Positions 39,008 through 48,222 of a stretch of 64,000 bases of DNA are shown here, in pieces. This DNA is from Lentilactobacillus kosonis. GTDB taxonomy: Bacteria > Bacillota > Bacilli > Lactobacillales > Lactobacillaceae. Both the position numbers and the translations under genes were made by a program. Below the pieces are notes generated by a model. The model was not told where the DNA came from and searched no databases. It worked only from the letters and a program-made list of their open reading frames with translations. Numbering within the stretch: position 1 is the stretch's first letter; every line of letters begins with the position of its first letter. Where the stretch lies: the NCBI RefSeq assembly GCF_003864335.1, contig NZ_BEXA01000003.1:186001-250000 (forward strand), in the 5' to 3' direction.

Positions 39008-39181
39008 ATGAACTATATAAATTTAGCATGCATGTTTTTAAGCTTTGGCCTTTTAACGATTTTTGCATTACATCCGATGCTAGTTATACCTTTGGTATTT
39101 TTAGGATTAACTATCTTTTGTTTTTGGTTAGCTTATTGGGACAATTATGATAAAAAGAATAATCAAAACAATAAAAAATAG
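39008..39181 (+). CDS. Small membrane protein, shortened paralogue of 16042-16287
   Basis: 57 residues. It begins NYINLACMFLSFGLLT and ends VFLGLTIFCFWLAYWD with a basic tail, nearly identical to the 81-residue copy, but the polar middle of about 25 residues is gone. ATG 39008 follows CAGGAGT; the GTG at 38999 would overlap that site. The function is unknown. The deletion is in frame, so the protein may be a functional short form rather than debris. Confidence 0.55.
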   Translation: MNYINLACMFLSFGLLTIFALHPMLVIPLVFLGLTIFCFWLAYWDNYDKKNNQNNKK

Positions 39182-39243
39182 ATTTATTGTTTCCATGTCT
39201 AAATATTTAATTAGTACCAATAATTATTTTTAAATTTAATCAA

Positions 39244-39405
39244 TTGGGAGTAATAAATAGCTCGTTCAACCTAACGCATATCTACGTTTATTTTCTTCCT
39301 GATGTGGTGGATGTGACTACTAGAAATAATATTCAAGTATACTGTGATTTCTTTGATAATCACGGTACTTCAGTCGCGGTAATACTTAACTTTGCCAAGC
39401 GCTAA
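39244..39405 (+). other. 53-codon open stretch of doubtful coding value
   Basis: A TTG-initiated frame (39244-39405) contains VYFLPDVVDVTTRN and VYCDFFDNHGTSVAV, which look protein-like. No ribosome site precedes it and no family is recognised. It may be a gene remnant or chance. The rest of the 39182-39465 gap holds only the terminator. Confidence 0.2.
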
Positions 39406-39425
39406 AGCAAATAAATAAGCACAAT

Positions 39426-39455
39426 AAAAAAGACACCATTCATGGTGTCTTTTTA
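39426..39455. terminator. Terminator hairpin
   Basis: AAAAAGACACC and GGTGTCTTTTT pair around ATTCAT. It closes the minus-strand secreted gene that follows. Confidence 0.75.
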
Positions 39456-39465
39456 TACATAATAT

Positions 39466-40323
39466 TTACTTTAAAGCATAAATAGAATCACCGGAGTATA
39501 CAGATCCATCTTTAGACTTCTGTACATTATCAAGAATTATTAAGCCTATTTGGCCATGGAAAGCAATACGAACATCTGAAGAAAAGCCATCCTTAGTCAA
39601 GGCTTCATTAATTTCGGATTGTGATACATTATTCGAGTTCCAAAATAAATGTTCTAAGTTTTTTAATTCATATGCATTTTTAACTAATCCTTCTTTATTT
39701 ACAATCTTATTTGCAACCGTTCCATAGGAAACCTCGGCATCATCAGATAAGTTTCCTTCACTTGTTGCATATCTTGATAGATTAAGACTTAGACTAGCAT
39801 TTGGAAGTGCTTTTAATATTAAGCGAGCACCGTTTTGATTAGGTGAATATTTTATAAAGTTAAGGTAATCTTGATCACTTTTATAATTATCAAAAATTGG
39901 AATATCACTCATAGAAAAAGTATTACTGTTTTGACTATTATTGTTGCTTGCTTGGATATTTGAACCCTTTACGCCACCTGGAGCAAAATATTGCCGCCAA
40001 ACGTATCCAATTACTCTTCCGGATGTGTTTTTCACTTGCCAGTAAATTAAGTTACGGCCATTATGGCGTAATTTAACGCTTCGTTGAACATACCAAGTTG
40101 TACGTGGATAATTACGTAAGTTGTGCAGTTTTTTAGTATGGTTCCAATTCCACATATAAGCAGATTTTCCAGTAACCTTAACTTTATAAGCTGATGTGCT
40201 AACGTAAGTCTTACTTGAGATCCACGCATAATTAGATGCATGTGCAGCTGATTGTTGTGCTACCAGCCCCAAACCCGTAGCTAATAAACCAGTTGCTAAA
40301 ATACTTGTGATTTTCTTATTCAT
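39466..40323 (-). CDS. Secreted surface protein with SH3-like wall domain, copy A
   Basis: 285 residues. The signal peptide (ITSILATGLLATGLGLVAQ, cleaved after HA-S) is followed by a domain at residues 45-115 with AYMWNWNHTKKLHNLRNY, TTWYV and GYVWRQYF. This resembles the SLAP/SH3-like wall-binding modules of lactobacilli. A Ser/Asn linker comes next. The C-terminal domain (residues 145-285) contains LPNASLSLNLSRYA, shared with the neighbour, and is not assigned. Surface attachment is likely, function unknown. Together with the gene at 40457 it forms a tandem pair on one strand. Confidence 0.6.
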   Translation of the reverse strand: MNKKITSILATGLLATGLGLVAQQSAAHASNYAWISSKTYVSTSAYKVKVTGKSAYMWNWNHTKKLHNLRNYPRTTWYVQRSVKLRHNGRNLIYWQVKNTSGRVIGYVWRQYFAPGGVKGSNIQASNNNSQNSNTFSMSDIPIFDNYKSDQDYLNFIKYSPNQNGARLILKALPNASLSLNLSRYATSEGNLSDDAEVSYGTVANKIVNKEGLVKNAYELKNLEHLFWNSNNVSQSEINEALTKDGFSSDVRIAFHGQIGLIILDNVQKSKDGSVYSGDSIYALK

Positions 40324-40456
40324 ACTTTATTCATCTCCAAATATGATCATCTCTACAAATTATTATTACAAACTAAAACAGTTCTTAATCTTTATGATTT
40401 ACAGATTAGAAAATTATTGAATAGAAAAAGGGGAGCAATTTCCCGACTATACACAT

Positions 40457-41302
40457 TTATTTATTTGGAATACCAAGATAAATTTGACATCCATTGTAGT
40501 CTATCATGTCGACAAAGTTATTAAGCTGAACTGGATAGAAATATTGTTCAGCTAATGTAAGCCCATTTTTATCGTAAATCGCCTCAGCGTTGCCAACAAT
40601 GGAAACTCCAATTCGATAATTGGTCATTGATTTACGTTTTTCAGCGTCATAGCCATGGTTATCTAGATACTTTTCAATATACTTAATACCTAATGAAGGC
40701 GCCATTTTTTCATAAGAAATTTTTAAGTTGTCATCGTGCGGATATATATTTTGAAGATTTGAAAAGTTTTTAATATATTTTTCTTCTCTAAAGTATGCGT
40801 ATTTAGATAAATTAACGTTAACTTGAGAATTAGGGAAGAGTTGAGTGACCATTTTAGCTAATTTTGAAGCACGATTGCTATTAAGGTAATTTTCAAACGA
40901 TTCATTGTTATGAAACAAATTTGGTATTTCTTGCAAATTCTTTTTGAAGTATCCCGACCAAGCAGTTCCTTTAACTTTAGGATCATAAACTGAGTACATT
41001 TTGTAATAAACCTCATTGTTCCCCTTAACGCGCTTTACATATGCATTTGAAACCATCCAAATGGTATTTTGATAATTCTTTAAATTATGAACTTTTTTGG
41101 TATGTTGGTTATTCCAAATATAAGCATCTTTATTCTTAGAAATAGAATAGTAAGGAACCGGACCGTAGTGCCAATCGCTACTATATGAGTAGTTACTAGG
41201 TACACTCTGAGTTTTACTAGCGTTTGCTTGTTGTCCCAGAACTCCGGCAAAGCCAATCAACATTCCTAGTGTTAGCATTGCAAGTTTAATTGTCTTCTTC
41301 AT
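40457..41302 (-). CDS. Secreted surface protein with SH3-like wall domain, copy B
   Basis: 281 residues from ATG 41302, which follows GGAGGAGATAAC. The signal peptide ends GVLGQQANA. The wall domain carries AYIWNNQHTKKVHNLKNY and GTAWSGYF. The C-terminal part has FPNSQVNVNLSKYA, matching copy A. The pair has diverged strongly outside these blocks, which suggests old duplication with separate roles. Confidence 0.6.
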   Translation of the reverse strand: MKKTIKLAMLTLGMLIGFAGVLGQQANASKTQSVPSNYSYSSDWHYGPVPYYSISKNKDAYIWNNQHTKKVHNLKNYQNTIWMVSNAYVKRVKGNNEVYYKMYSVYDPKVKGTAWSGYFKKNLQEIPNLFHNNESFENYLNSNRASKLAKMVTQLFPNSQVNVNLSKYAYFREEKYIKNFSNLQNIYPHDDNLKISYEKMAPSLGIKYIEKYLDNHGYDAEKRKSMTNYRIGVSIVGNAEAIYDKNGLTLAEQYFYPVQLNNFVDMIDYNGCQIYLGIPNK

Positions 41303-41676
41303 GTTATCTCCTCCTAAAGAATCATTATCTAGTGACAATATTACTTAAACAAGACGTTCACATGAAAAGAAACCTGTTCTTAACATTTTGACTTTGGTTA
41401 GCTATCAATTATGACATGCCATATAAACATGTTATTTTACGAAATCAAAACATTCATGGACAAATTTTTACAAACAAAAAAGCGAGGTATCCGCCCCGCT
41501 CTACTACTATGTAAATCGCCCTTAATAAGGCCTGCTTTTTCCCTTATTTTTTACTGCATTTCTTAAAATTTACGGCATTTAAATTCAATAAATACTAAAA
41601 TATGCCACAAATTTTAAATTAAGAATGCTGCTATATCAATATTTAGCGACTTACGTCAAAATACACGATGTATATA
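41303..41676. other. 374-base gap without recognisable gene
   Basis: AT-rich. It contains promoter-like stretches for the minus-strand surface gene and a weak hairpin GCGAGG...CCCCGC near 41481-41500. I see no frame with a ribosome site. Confidence 0.4.
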
Positions 41677-41748
41677 TGCGTCCCCCGAGAATCGAACTCG
41701 GATCATGAGGACCGAAATCTCATGTGCTATCCATTACACTAAGGACGC
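41677..41748 (-). tRNA. tRNA-Arg (anticodon UCG)
   Basis: A cloverleaf folds on the minus strand: acceptor GCGTCCT/GGGACGC, D-arm with GTGTAATGGATAGCAC, anticodon loop TTTCGGT and T-arm CGAGT-TCGATTC-TCGG-like. Loop position gives anticodon TCG, read for CGA/CGG. The last anticodon-stem pair is A-C rather than Watson-Crick. No CCA is encoded. It is an isolated tRNA gene with no integrase nearby. Confidence 0.8.
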
Positions 41749-41794
41749 CTTACAAATTTAAGTATAATGGTAAAATGAATAAAACTCAACCGCT

Positions 41795-42118
41795 TTATTC
41801 CTTAGCAATCTCTTCAGCTCGGTTAGATAAGTACATAAACAGCATGTCAGGATTTTGTTTAAAATCCTCAATTAATGAATTACCAGTCATTGGTTTGATG
41901 GTGTGAGTAACTCGACCGGTCACTGTCGCTACTTCTAGTTCGTAGTCATAACGAGCTGAGTCATAATGTCCTTCTTCAGCTTCATCTAAGTATCCTTGAA
42001 ATGATTGCAAAATCGTATCCCGAATCACATCGTCTTCAGTAACATTTTGACCATTAGCATTTAGTTCCTGAACTTTTTGAGCAACTTCCGCCATTGTTAA
42101 AGGTACGTCGACTTCCAT
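41795..42118 (-). CDS. Small cytosolic protein of unknown function
   Basis: 107 residues from ATG 42118 behind GTGGAGGAAAC. It is acidic and helical, without signal or membrane segments (EVDVPLTMAEVAQKV, then NVTEDDVIRDTILQSF). A C-terminal segment IEDFKQNPDMLFMYLSNRA is well formed. I do not recognise it. It is divergent from the NAD(P)H-hydrate epimerase gene. Confidence 0.6.
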   Translation of the reverse strand: MEVDVPLTMAEVAQKVQELNANGQNVTEDDVIRDTILQSFQGYLDEAEEGHYDSARYDYELEVATVTGRVTHTIKPMTGNSLIEDFKQNPDMLFMYLSNRAEEIAKE

Positions 42119-42253
42119 ATTGTTTCCTCCACTTTTTATTTTCTGATAATATTTTACCATGTTTAGCAAACAAAACATCCATCCTGCTTGCATTTATACC
42201 GGTAATGAATGAACATATAATATATGATATTTTTAAGGGAGGCGCTTCACCCA

Positions 42254-42897
42254 TGCGACCAGCAATTACCGTTGCCGAATCACGTGATTTAGATAAAAAA
42301 ACCATCGAAGAAATTGGCATTCCATCAGCCGTATTAATGGAACGTGCCGCACTAGAAATATATCAGGACATAATTACCAATCCAGATCTTAAATTAAACC
42401 ATACTTTGGTCTTAGTCGGCAACGGAAACAACGGCGGCGATGCATTAGCTGTTGCCCGCTTGTTATTTACACACAATTATAACGTTGATGTGTTACTCAC
42501 TGGTGAGGCCAGTCAATTAAGCACCGAAGCTCAACGACAACTGAATATTTGCCGTTATTACAACATTAGTGAGGTTCCGATAACAGTTAAGCTTAATGAT
42601 TACACAACCTTAGTGGATGGCATATTTGGTAGTGGCTTAACTCGAGATGTTGAAGGCGACTATAAAGAATTAATCGCTAGAGCTAATACATCATCTGCCA
42701 AGATCCATGCAATTGATATCCCATCCGGGTTAAACGGTGATACTGGTAAACCAATGGGAATTGCTATTAAGGCTATCTCTACTTCCACCATTGCTTATGA
42801 AAAAGTTGGTATGATTGAACCTGAATCATGGGATTATACTGGTAAAATATTTGTTGATGATATCGGGATTTATCGCGATAATCATCTTGAAAACTAG
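42254..42897 (+). CDS. nnrE: NAD(P)H-hydrate epimerase (YjeF N-terminal domain)
   Basis: About 214 residues from ATG 42254, which follows AAGGGAGG; the frame extends upstream but overlaps the divergent gene. The signature GNGNNGGDALAVARLL lies near residue 55 and the DGIFGSGLTRDVEG and DIPSGLNGDTG motifs follow. The enzyme epimerises damaged R-NAD(P)HX so that the dehydratase can repair it. The dehydratase domain is not fused here and must lie elsewhere. A D-Ala-D-Ala dipeptidase-family gene follows after 25 bases, probably in the same transcript. Confidence 0.88.
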
Positions 42898-42922
42898 TAA
42901 CTAGCATTAGGAGGGATTCCCA

Positions 42923-43476
42923 ATGGATAAAAAATCACAAGGCTACATGAATGTTAAAGATGCTGATCCAGATATTATTATTGATTTAAAATATGCAACA
43001 CCTGATAACTTTACTGGTAAAATAGTCTATGATTTTGATCAAGCCATTGCTCGCATCGATACGGTAAAAAGTTAGTTGTTGCTAGTGAGTTAGTTAAGAA
43101 ACAAGGCTACCGACTGAAGATTTGGGATGCTTATCGTCCAATTTATGCTCAACGAAAATTATTCGAAGTTTACCCGGACCCAATGTGGGTAGCGAAACCC
43201 AATCCTAATTTTAGTCACCAAAAAGGAATTACCTTTGACTTAACTCTAGTAACTGCCGACGGGCAAGACGTTGAAATGCCCACACCGTTTGATGATTTCA
43301 ATGGTGGTGCTAAACGTGATGCGACCTGGACACCAACCGCAACTGCTAACTATCGGATTCTAGATAATGCAATGACCACCGCCGGATTTAACGGCTACGA
43401 AAATGAATGGTGGGACTATCGTGACGCCGATGCAGATAAATTTGGTCCTCTAGAAGTCGATCCCAAAAACTATTAA
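42923..43476 (+). CDS. D-alanyl-D-alanine dipeptidase (VanX family) (frame break near 43068)
   Basis: About 184 residues when one base is added in A-run 43066-43070; restored, IDTVKKLVVASELVKKQGY. The zinc motif SHQKGITFDLTL supplies His and Asp. The C-terminal EWWDY corresponds to VanX EWWH, so the third ligand is Asp rather than His. The family hydrolyses D-Ala-D-Ala in the cytoplasm for wall recycling. Vancomycin resistance in lactobacilli is normally due to D-lactate termini, so this gene need not relate to it. GGAGGGA precedes ATG 42923, and a flavoprotein gene follows after 18 bases. Confidence 0.8.
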
Positions 43477-43494
43477 TAACGAGGAGACAGAACA

Positions 43495-45372
43495 ATGAAA
43501 ATCGCAATTATTGGAGCAGGCCCTCGGGGCGTTCTTGTAACATCTGCTCTTTTAAGCCAATACAAACAACGTACCGATCAATCTGAACCACTTGAAATTA
43601 AAATCTTTGACCCCTATGGCATTGGTGGCCGAGTTTGGCGTACTGATCAATGGAATGGGTTAGTAATGAACTCACCTGCTGATCAAGTATCCTTATTTAC
43701 CGATGAATCAGTAAATCTTTCAAGTAAAGTTTACGATGGTCCCGCACTATTTGGCTGGCTCCAAAGTGATATTGCTAAAAAATTCTTAACTGATGAGGGC
43801 TTCGATCAAGAAATGATTGAGCTTGCAGAAAATATTGCTCCTAATGATTACGCCCCACGTGCTTTATACGGAGCATACATCCAATGGTTTTACAGTGAAC
43901 TACTTCGCCAACTATCTCACAATATCTCTATCGAAGTTGTTAAATCACAAATCATTAGTCTTAATACTAATCAAGATTCAAAAATCAACGTGGCAACTTC
44001 AGATAAGGAAGAAATCTTCGATAAAGTCGTTATGGCACTTGGTCAACAAGATAACTATTTAAACACTAGTGAGCAACAATTAGCTTCGTATGCGGAAGAA
44101 AATGATTTGAAGTACTTCCAACCTACCCATCCTGGCGATGTAAATGTTGACGACTTGCCAGCCGGCGAACCCGTTATTATCCGGGGACTAAGTCTCTCAT
44201 TTCTTGACTATACTTCAGAATTAACTCTTGGTCGTGGTGGTCAATACTTCAAAATGATGATGGTACCTTATTCTATCAACCATCTGGCAGAGAGCCAAAA
44301 ATCATTGCCGGTTCTGTCCATGGGGTACCCTACTATCCAAAACCAGTTAGTGAAAAACGATATGGTGAAATGGTACAACCAGTTTTCTTAACTCAAGATA
44401 GCGTTGCTAAAAACTTAGAGGGCGGTAAGTTACCATTTGAAAAGTTCATCGATTTAATTCGGTTTGATTTTGAACTGAACTACTACATGTTGTTAATCAA
44501 TGATTCATACCCCTTTAAAAATGCCAGCGAATTTAAGAAACAATTCATTGCCGCTGATGACAAACAAGCCGTGATTGACAGCTATAATTTAATGAGGAAG
44601 ATAAATTTGATTGGGACTACATCTTAGATCCATTCAAGGATGTTAAAGTTGTTTCGACTACTGATTACCAAACATTGTCGTTAACTGGTTAAACAACATT
44701 GTCGATGATGCTATGAAGGGATCCAAGACCGGTCCTTTAACTTCAACTCTAGAATTATTTAGAGATTTTGCTCCTACATTACGTGAATTAGTGGCTCAGA
44801 ATGTCTTTTCAAGTGATGAATACGCTAAAGATTTCCGTGGCACATTCATTCGCGACCGAAACTTTCTTGCCGTTGGTGGACCAGCATTTAGATCTGCCCA
44901 GTTATCTGCATTGATTCGGGCTGGTATCGTAACCATTATGGCACCTGGAATGGAAGTTAAAGGGGCCGATGGTTGGTTCGTAACGGCCTCGCCTAAGCGC
45001 AATAACGATGTGTTTAAATCATCAGTCTTGATTGAAGCCCGGGTTCCAAAGGCTGATATCAAGATTACCGCTAATCCCTTACTGGAAGATATGAAAGCTA
45101 ATGGAATGCTCCGCGAATACCAAGTAATGGTTCGCGATGAAGCAGCTGGATTGGCTGCAGTTGATGTCAATCCAAGCTCTGACCAACTATTAGCTGTTAA
45201 TGGTACCAAAGAAGATACCATCTTCTTGTGGGGCGTGCCATTAGATGGACTACGATTAGCAACTACTGCTAGCCCACGTCCAGGAACTAATGATCCTAAC
45301 TTACAGACAGCCGACAAAATCGCTGCTCTTGTGCTTGGCCTTGACCCTGCTGATGATGTCTTAATGATGTAA
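43495..45372 (+). CDS. FAD/NAD(P)-binding protein, YdhS-like (three frame breaks)
   Basis: About 627 residues when joined. The N-terminal motif IIGAGPRGVLVTSALL binds a dinucleotide and the second block (FDKVVMALGQQDNYL) ends the first Rossmann unit. This is the NAD_binding_9 arrangement of unknown function. Bases are missing at A-run 44251-44254, T-run 44588-44590 and A-run 44670-44672. The restored junctions read KNDDGTLFYQPSGREP, NFNEEDKFDWDYI and DYQNIVVNWLNNI, all in step. The C-terminal third is intact (RDRNFLAVGGPAFRSAQ). It is likely the last gene of the unit starting at nnrE, since a terminator follows. Confidence 0.75.
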
Positions 45373-45386
45373 TTTCGATATAAATA

Positions 45387-45424
45387 AAAAGCAGCCAACT
45401 ATCAAATAGTTGGGCCTGCTTTTT
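45387..45424. terminator. Terminator hairpin
   Basis: AAAAAGCAG and CTGCTTTTT with inner CCAACTA/TAGTTGG. It is shared by convergent genes. Confidence 0.8.
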
Positions 45425-45429
45425 ATTTA

Positions 45430-46053
45430 TTAATCAGTTGTTTTCATAAATGATTTATCAGGAATTCTAATTAAGCTGTACCGATTTGCTTGGCGACCTG
45501 CATGCAAACCGATTCCATTAACAAAATTCTTCTTATACGTAGTTGTCACAACCCCAACCCATGCTTTTTGATAACGTACGTCAAGATGTTTCAACCATTC
45601 TTTATTCCAGTTATAGGCACCTGCAGAAACATTCAACGGATTAACTCCATACGAGATGGTGGCGTCATTGCTAGTAACTTCATACTTACCTCCTTCAAGA
45701 TAGTAAGTGTATAACTGTACTGGTTTGCGCCCTTCAGTATTAGAAACCGTTACATAATGTGATCGCTCGGCATACCGTAATACCAATGGCTTATATGTAT
45801 AAGTTGTAGTTACTGCACTTTTATCAAGTTTATTAACATCTTGGAACAATGTTACGTAGGCCATTCCCCCAAAAGCTAATAGAAAAATCACTAACTCAAT
45901 CGCAGACTTAGTAAAATTATTCCAGGAAAATGATTTCTTTTCAGTCACAAGTAATCGTAATCTTCGTGACCGCATGTCGTGGATCATCCATATTAGGTAA
46001 ATAATTAGAATCAGCCATAAGGCCATTCCAACTAAGTTCCATGCTGATTTCAT
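45430..46053 (-). CDS. Membrane-anchored protein of the LVIS_2131 type
   Basis: 207 residues. Two N-terminal helices (VGMALWLILIIYLIWM and AIELVIFLLAFGGMAYV) separated by a basic loop are followed by an extracytoplasmic domain with TYTYKPLVLRYAERSHYV and AGRQANRYSLIRIPD. It resembles the conserved hypothetical family named after L. brevis LVIS_2131; the function is unknown. AAAGGAGAT precedes the ATG. Confidence 0.65.
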   Translation of the reverse strand: MKSAWNLVGMALWLILIIYLIWMIHDMRSRRLRLLVTEKKSFSWNNFTKSAIELVIFLLAFGGMAYVTLFQDVNKLDKSAVTTTYTYKPLVLRYAERSHYVTVSNTEGRKPVQLYTYYLEGGKYEVTSNDATISYGVNPLNVSAGAYNWNKEWLKHLDVRYQKAWVGVVTTTYKKNFVNGIGLHAGRQANRYSLIRIPDKSFMKTTD

Positions 46054-46143
46054 GGTGTATCTCCTTTTATTGTTAATATCATTAGTTTACACTATTTGTA
46101 AGTAAATTGGAAAACGATTCAACCACTAAGGAAGGTAAAAATA

Positions 46144-47085
46144 ATGTGTACTAGCTTAACCAGACAAACTTTAGATCATCATTTTCTCGCTGGCCGAACC
46201 ATGGACTTTCCCATTAAAGGCAATTGGCATCCTGTGCTGGTAGCAGCTAAAACATACAACACTCCACTTGCAGGAAACCGGCCCATTAAATACCCGTTCA
46301 TTGGCGGTGGCCAACTGATTGATAACCGCTATTTATTAGTTGCTGATGGCGTCAACAATCAAGGATTAAGCTGCGCGGAATTAATGTTCCCCCTCAAGGC
46401 AAGCTATCATCCGACTCCCGTTGATCACAAATTGAATCTCACTCCACAAGACTTTCTTAGTTGGGTTCTAGCTGAGCATCGTTCGGTTGCCGACGTCCTC
46501 ACTGATTTAAACCAAGTTGCCATCATCGGCCATGAATGGCTATCAGGCCATGAAGTTTATGCGTTTCACTGGCTATTAACTGATAGTTCGGGACAGACCG
46601 TAATCATTGAACCATTGAATCAGCAACTAGTCGTTATCACCGATAATATCGGTGTCTTAACTAACTCGCCTGTTTACGTCGATCACATTCAAAACCTTAA
46701 GCATCAGCTACATGTAACCACCGATAAATTTTCTGAGTGGCAAAGGGCCTCTAAGCAACTAGTGGTTAACCATGCAGTTCCCCGACCAACCAATACTCCA
46801 ACCACGCGCTTTGTTTATACGGCAGTCAATAAACTTGGCACCACGCCTTCTGATAATCCTAAAACAGCCGTTAATTTTTTAAATCAACTATTGTCTGATG
46901 TGGCCATTTCCTTTGAGCCAGCAATGAATCAGCATCCTAATTTTAATTTTACGCACTATATTTCATCATGGGACTGTACTGCACTGACCTATCAATTTAC
47001 TGACTGCGAAAATAAAAAAGCCATGACCTTTTCACTAACCGACGCGCTTAATAATAGCTCTCAATCAACTCATTTTTTAGTCTAG
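46144..47085 (+). CDS. Choloylglycine hydrolase family protein (penicillin V acylase/bile salt hydrolase fold)
   Basis: 313 residues, intact. The N-terminal nucleophile is Cys2 (MCTSLTRQ), exposed after removal of Met. AGRTMDF supplies Arg18 and Asp21-type residues and LTNSPVY the conserved asparagine near residue 173; TTRF supplies the late arginine. Ntn hydrolases of this family cleave conjugated bile salts, penicillin V or acyl-homoserine-like amides. Loop motifs alone do not decide between bile-salt and penicillin-V activity, so I leave the substrate open. Its stop overlaps the convergent HAD gene by nine bases. Confidence 0.87.
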   Translation: MCTSLTRQTLDHHFLAGRTMDFPIKGNWHPVLVAAKTYNTPLAGNRPIKYPFIGGGQLIDNRYLLVADGVNNQGLSCAELMFPLKASYHPTPVDHKLNLTPQDFLSWVLAEHRSVADVLTDLNQVAIIGHEWLSGHEVYAFHWLLTDSSGQTVIIEPLNQQLVVITDNIGVLTNSPVYVDHIQNLKHQLHVTTDKFSEWQRASKQLVVNHAVPRPTNTPTTRFVYTAVNKLGTTPSDNPKTAVNFLNQLLSDVAISFEPAMNQHPNFNFTHYISSWDCTALTYQFTDCENKKAMTFSLTDALNNSSQSTHFLV

Positions 47086-47883
47086 ATAACTAGTAATTTT
47101 TCTTTGGACGCCTGATTCATTATTGGTTAATTCAGTTGTTTGAGGAATAACGGCCAATAAATCATCGGCTGCATTTTTCATGGCAAAACCTTCAGCAGCC
47201 TGCCTCAACATTTCATAGTCATTACCATTGTCCCCAAATGCAGCAACATCCGCAAATGATAAATTCCATTCTTGAAGTAGTACTTTGATTCCAGAAGCTT
47301 TGCTGATGTCAGCGTTCATAATGTCAACGCCATTCATGCCACTTGAAACTGCACTAACTCTATTTACAAATTTAGTGTTGATATCGTGAGCCATTCTTAA
47401 AGCATTTGCACCATCCACCATGACATCAATTTTATAAACCGAATCAAAGATTAAACTAAGATCACTAACTGCTTGTAGATTTTCGTAAAATCGTTGTGAA
47501 GCTTTAAACTGTTCTGAGTCAGCTGATAGATTACAATATGTTCCATTCCGGCCAGCTAATATAATTTCTGCCCCAACAAACTCCGCATCAGTCTGTAAAA
47601 AATTAACGATTTTCTGAACTAGAACTGGTTCCATTGACGATTCAAAGATAGCGACTCCTCGTTCATCAATCACGTGAGCACCATTGTCACAGACATATGA
47701 TATGGGTCCAGTGACTTCTTTAAATTGCCGCAATGAATGGGCATAAGTGTTACTAGTCGCGCAGATAAACCGCATGTCTTTAGCTTTCATTTGCTTCAAC
47801 TGCCTTTGAAACGCCTTGCTATCAAATGCACCATCATCATTTAAAAATGTGCCATCCATATCTGAAGCAATTACTTTAATCAT
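47077..47883 (-). CDS. HAD-superfamily Cof-type phosphatase
   Basis: 268 residues. Motif I DMDGTFL near residue 8 (nucleophile and acid Asp), motif II CATSN, motif III lysine in ISKASGIKVLL and motif IV FGDNGNDYEML near residue 215 are all present. The C2-type cap between motifs II and III marks the Cof/YidA group, which dephosphorylates sugar phosphates, FMN or pyridoxal phosphate. The true substrate is unknown. It is a single gene, convergent with the choloylglycine hydrolase. Confidence 0.88.
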   Translation of the reverse strand: MIKVIASDMDGTFLNDDGAFDSKAFQRQLKQMKAKDMRFICATSNTYAHSLRQFKEVTGPISYVCDNGAHVIDERGVAIFESSMEPVLVQKIVNFLQTDAEFVGAEIILAGRNGTYCNLSADSEQFKASQRFYENLQAVSDLSLIFDSVYKIDVMVDGANALRMAHDINTKFVNRVSAVSSGMNGVDIMNADISKASGIKVLLQEWNLSFADVAAFGDNGNDYEMLRQAAEGFAMKNAADDLLAVIPQTTELTNNESGVQRKITSYLD

Positions 47884-47957
47884 CTAAAACTCCCCTTGCA
47901 TTACTAGGATTGGTAAAAGTCACCTATTATTCTAACGCATTCATTCTGATTAATCGA

Positions 47958-47986
47958 TTGCTAAACATTTAGTAAACTTGTATACT
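47958..47986 (+). promoter_or_regulatory. Promoter of the ykoEDC operon
   Basis: TTGCTA (47958-47963) and TATACT (47981-47986) with a 17-base spacer, just upstream of the riboswitch. Confidence 0.6.
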
Positions 47987-48002
47987 AAACATGATCATAC
48001 AA

Positions 48003-48080
48003 CTATCTGGGGTGCCAAACGGCTGAGATAAAACCCATCGAACCTGATCTGGTTAGTACCAGCGAAGGGAGTATAATTCA
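48003..48080 (+). promoter_or_regulatory. TPP riboswitch (THI element)
   Basis: The conserved core is complete: CTGGGGTGCC, then GGCTGAGA, AACCTGATCTGG, TTAGTACCAGCG and GAAGGGAG. It binds thiamine pyrophosphate and should switch off the transporter genes when TPP is plentiful. A terminator-like hairpin lies downstream as the expression platform. Confidence 0.93.
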
Positions 48081-48127
48081 GTTGCATCCACCTTTGGACA
48101 CAACTGCACTTACGATGAATTTTATTT

Positions 48128-48163
48128 ACCGTCACCCTGTTTTACTTGGGTGGACCGGTTTTA
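48128..48163 (+). terminator. Riboswitch expression-platform terminator
   Basis: ACCG-CACCC pairs with GGGTG-CGGT around a ten-base loop, followed by TTTT. It lies between the TPP aptamer and ykoE. Confidence 0.6.
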
Positions 48164-48222
48164 TTATTCATGATCAATAATCTCCATAGTTGTTATGAAA
48201 TACATTTTGGAGGTCTTGTTTT

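Noticed and set aside
39244-39405. Short TTG frame as a real gene
   Set aside because: Protein-like composition, but no ribosome site, no family and a rare start codon; kept only as a doubtful stretch.
41677-41748. tRNA gene as an attachment site for an integrated element
   Set aside because: No integrase, no repeated tRNA end and no phage gene lie in the window.
42923-43476. Vancomycin-resistance cluster
   Set aside because: No vanH/vanA or regulator genes are near, and lactobacilli are intrinsically resistant by another route.
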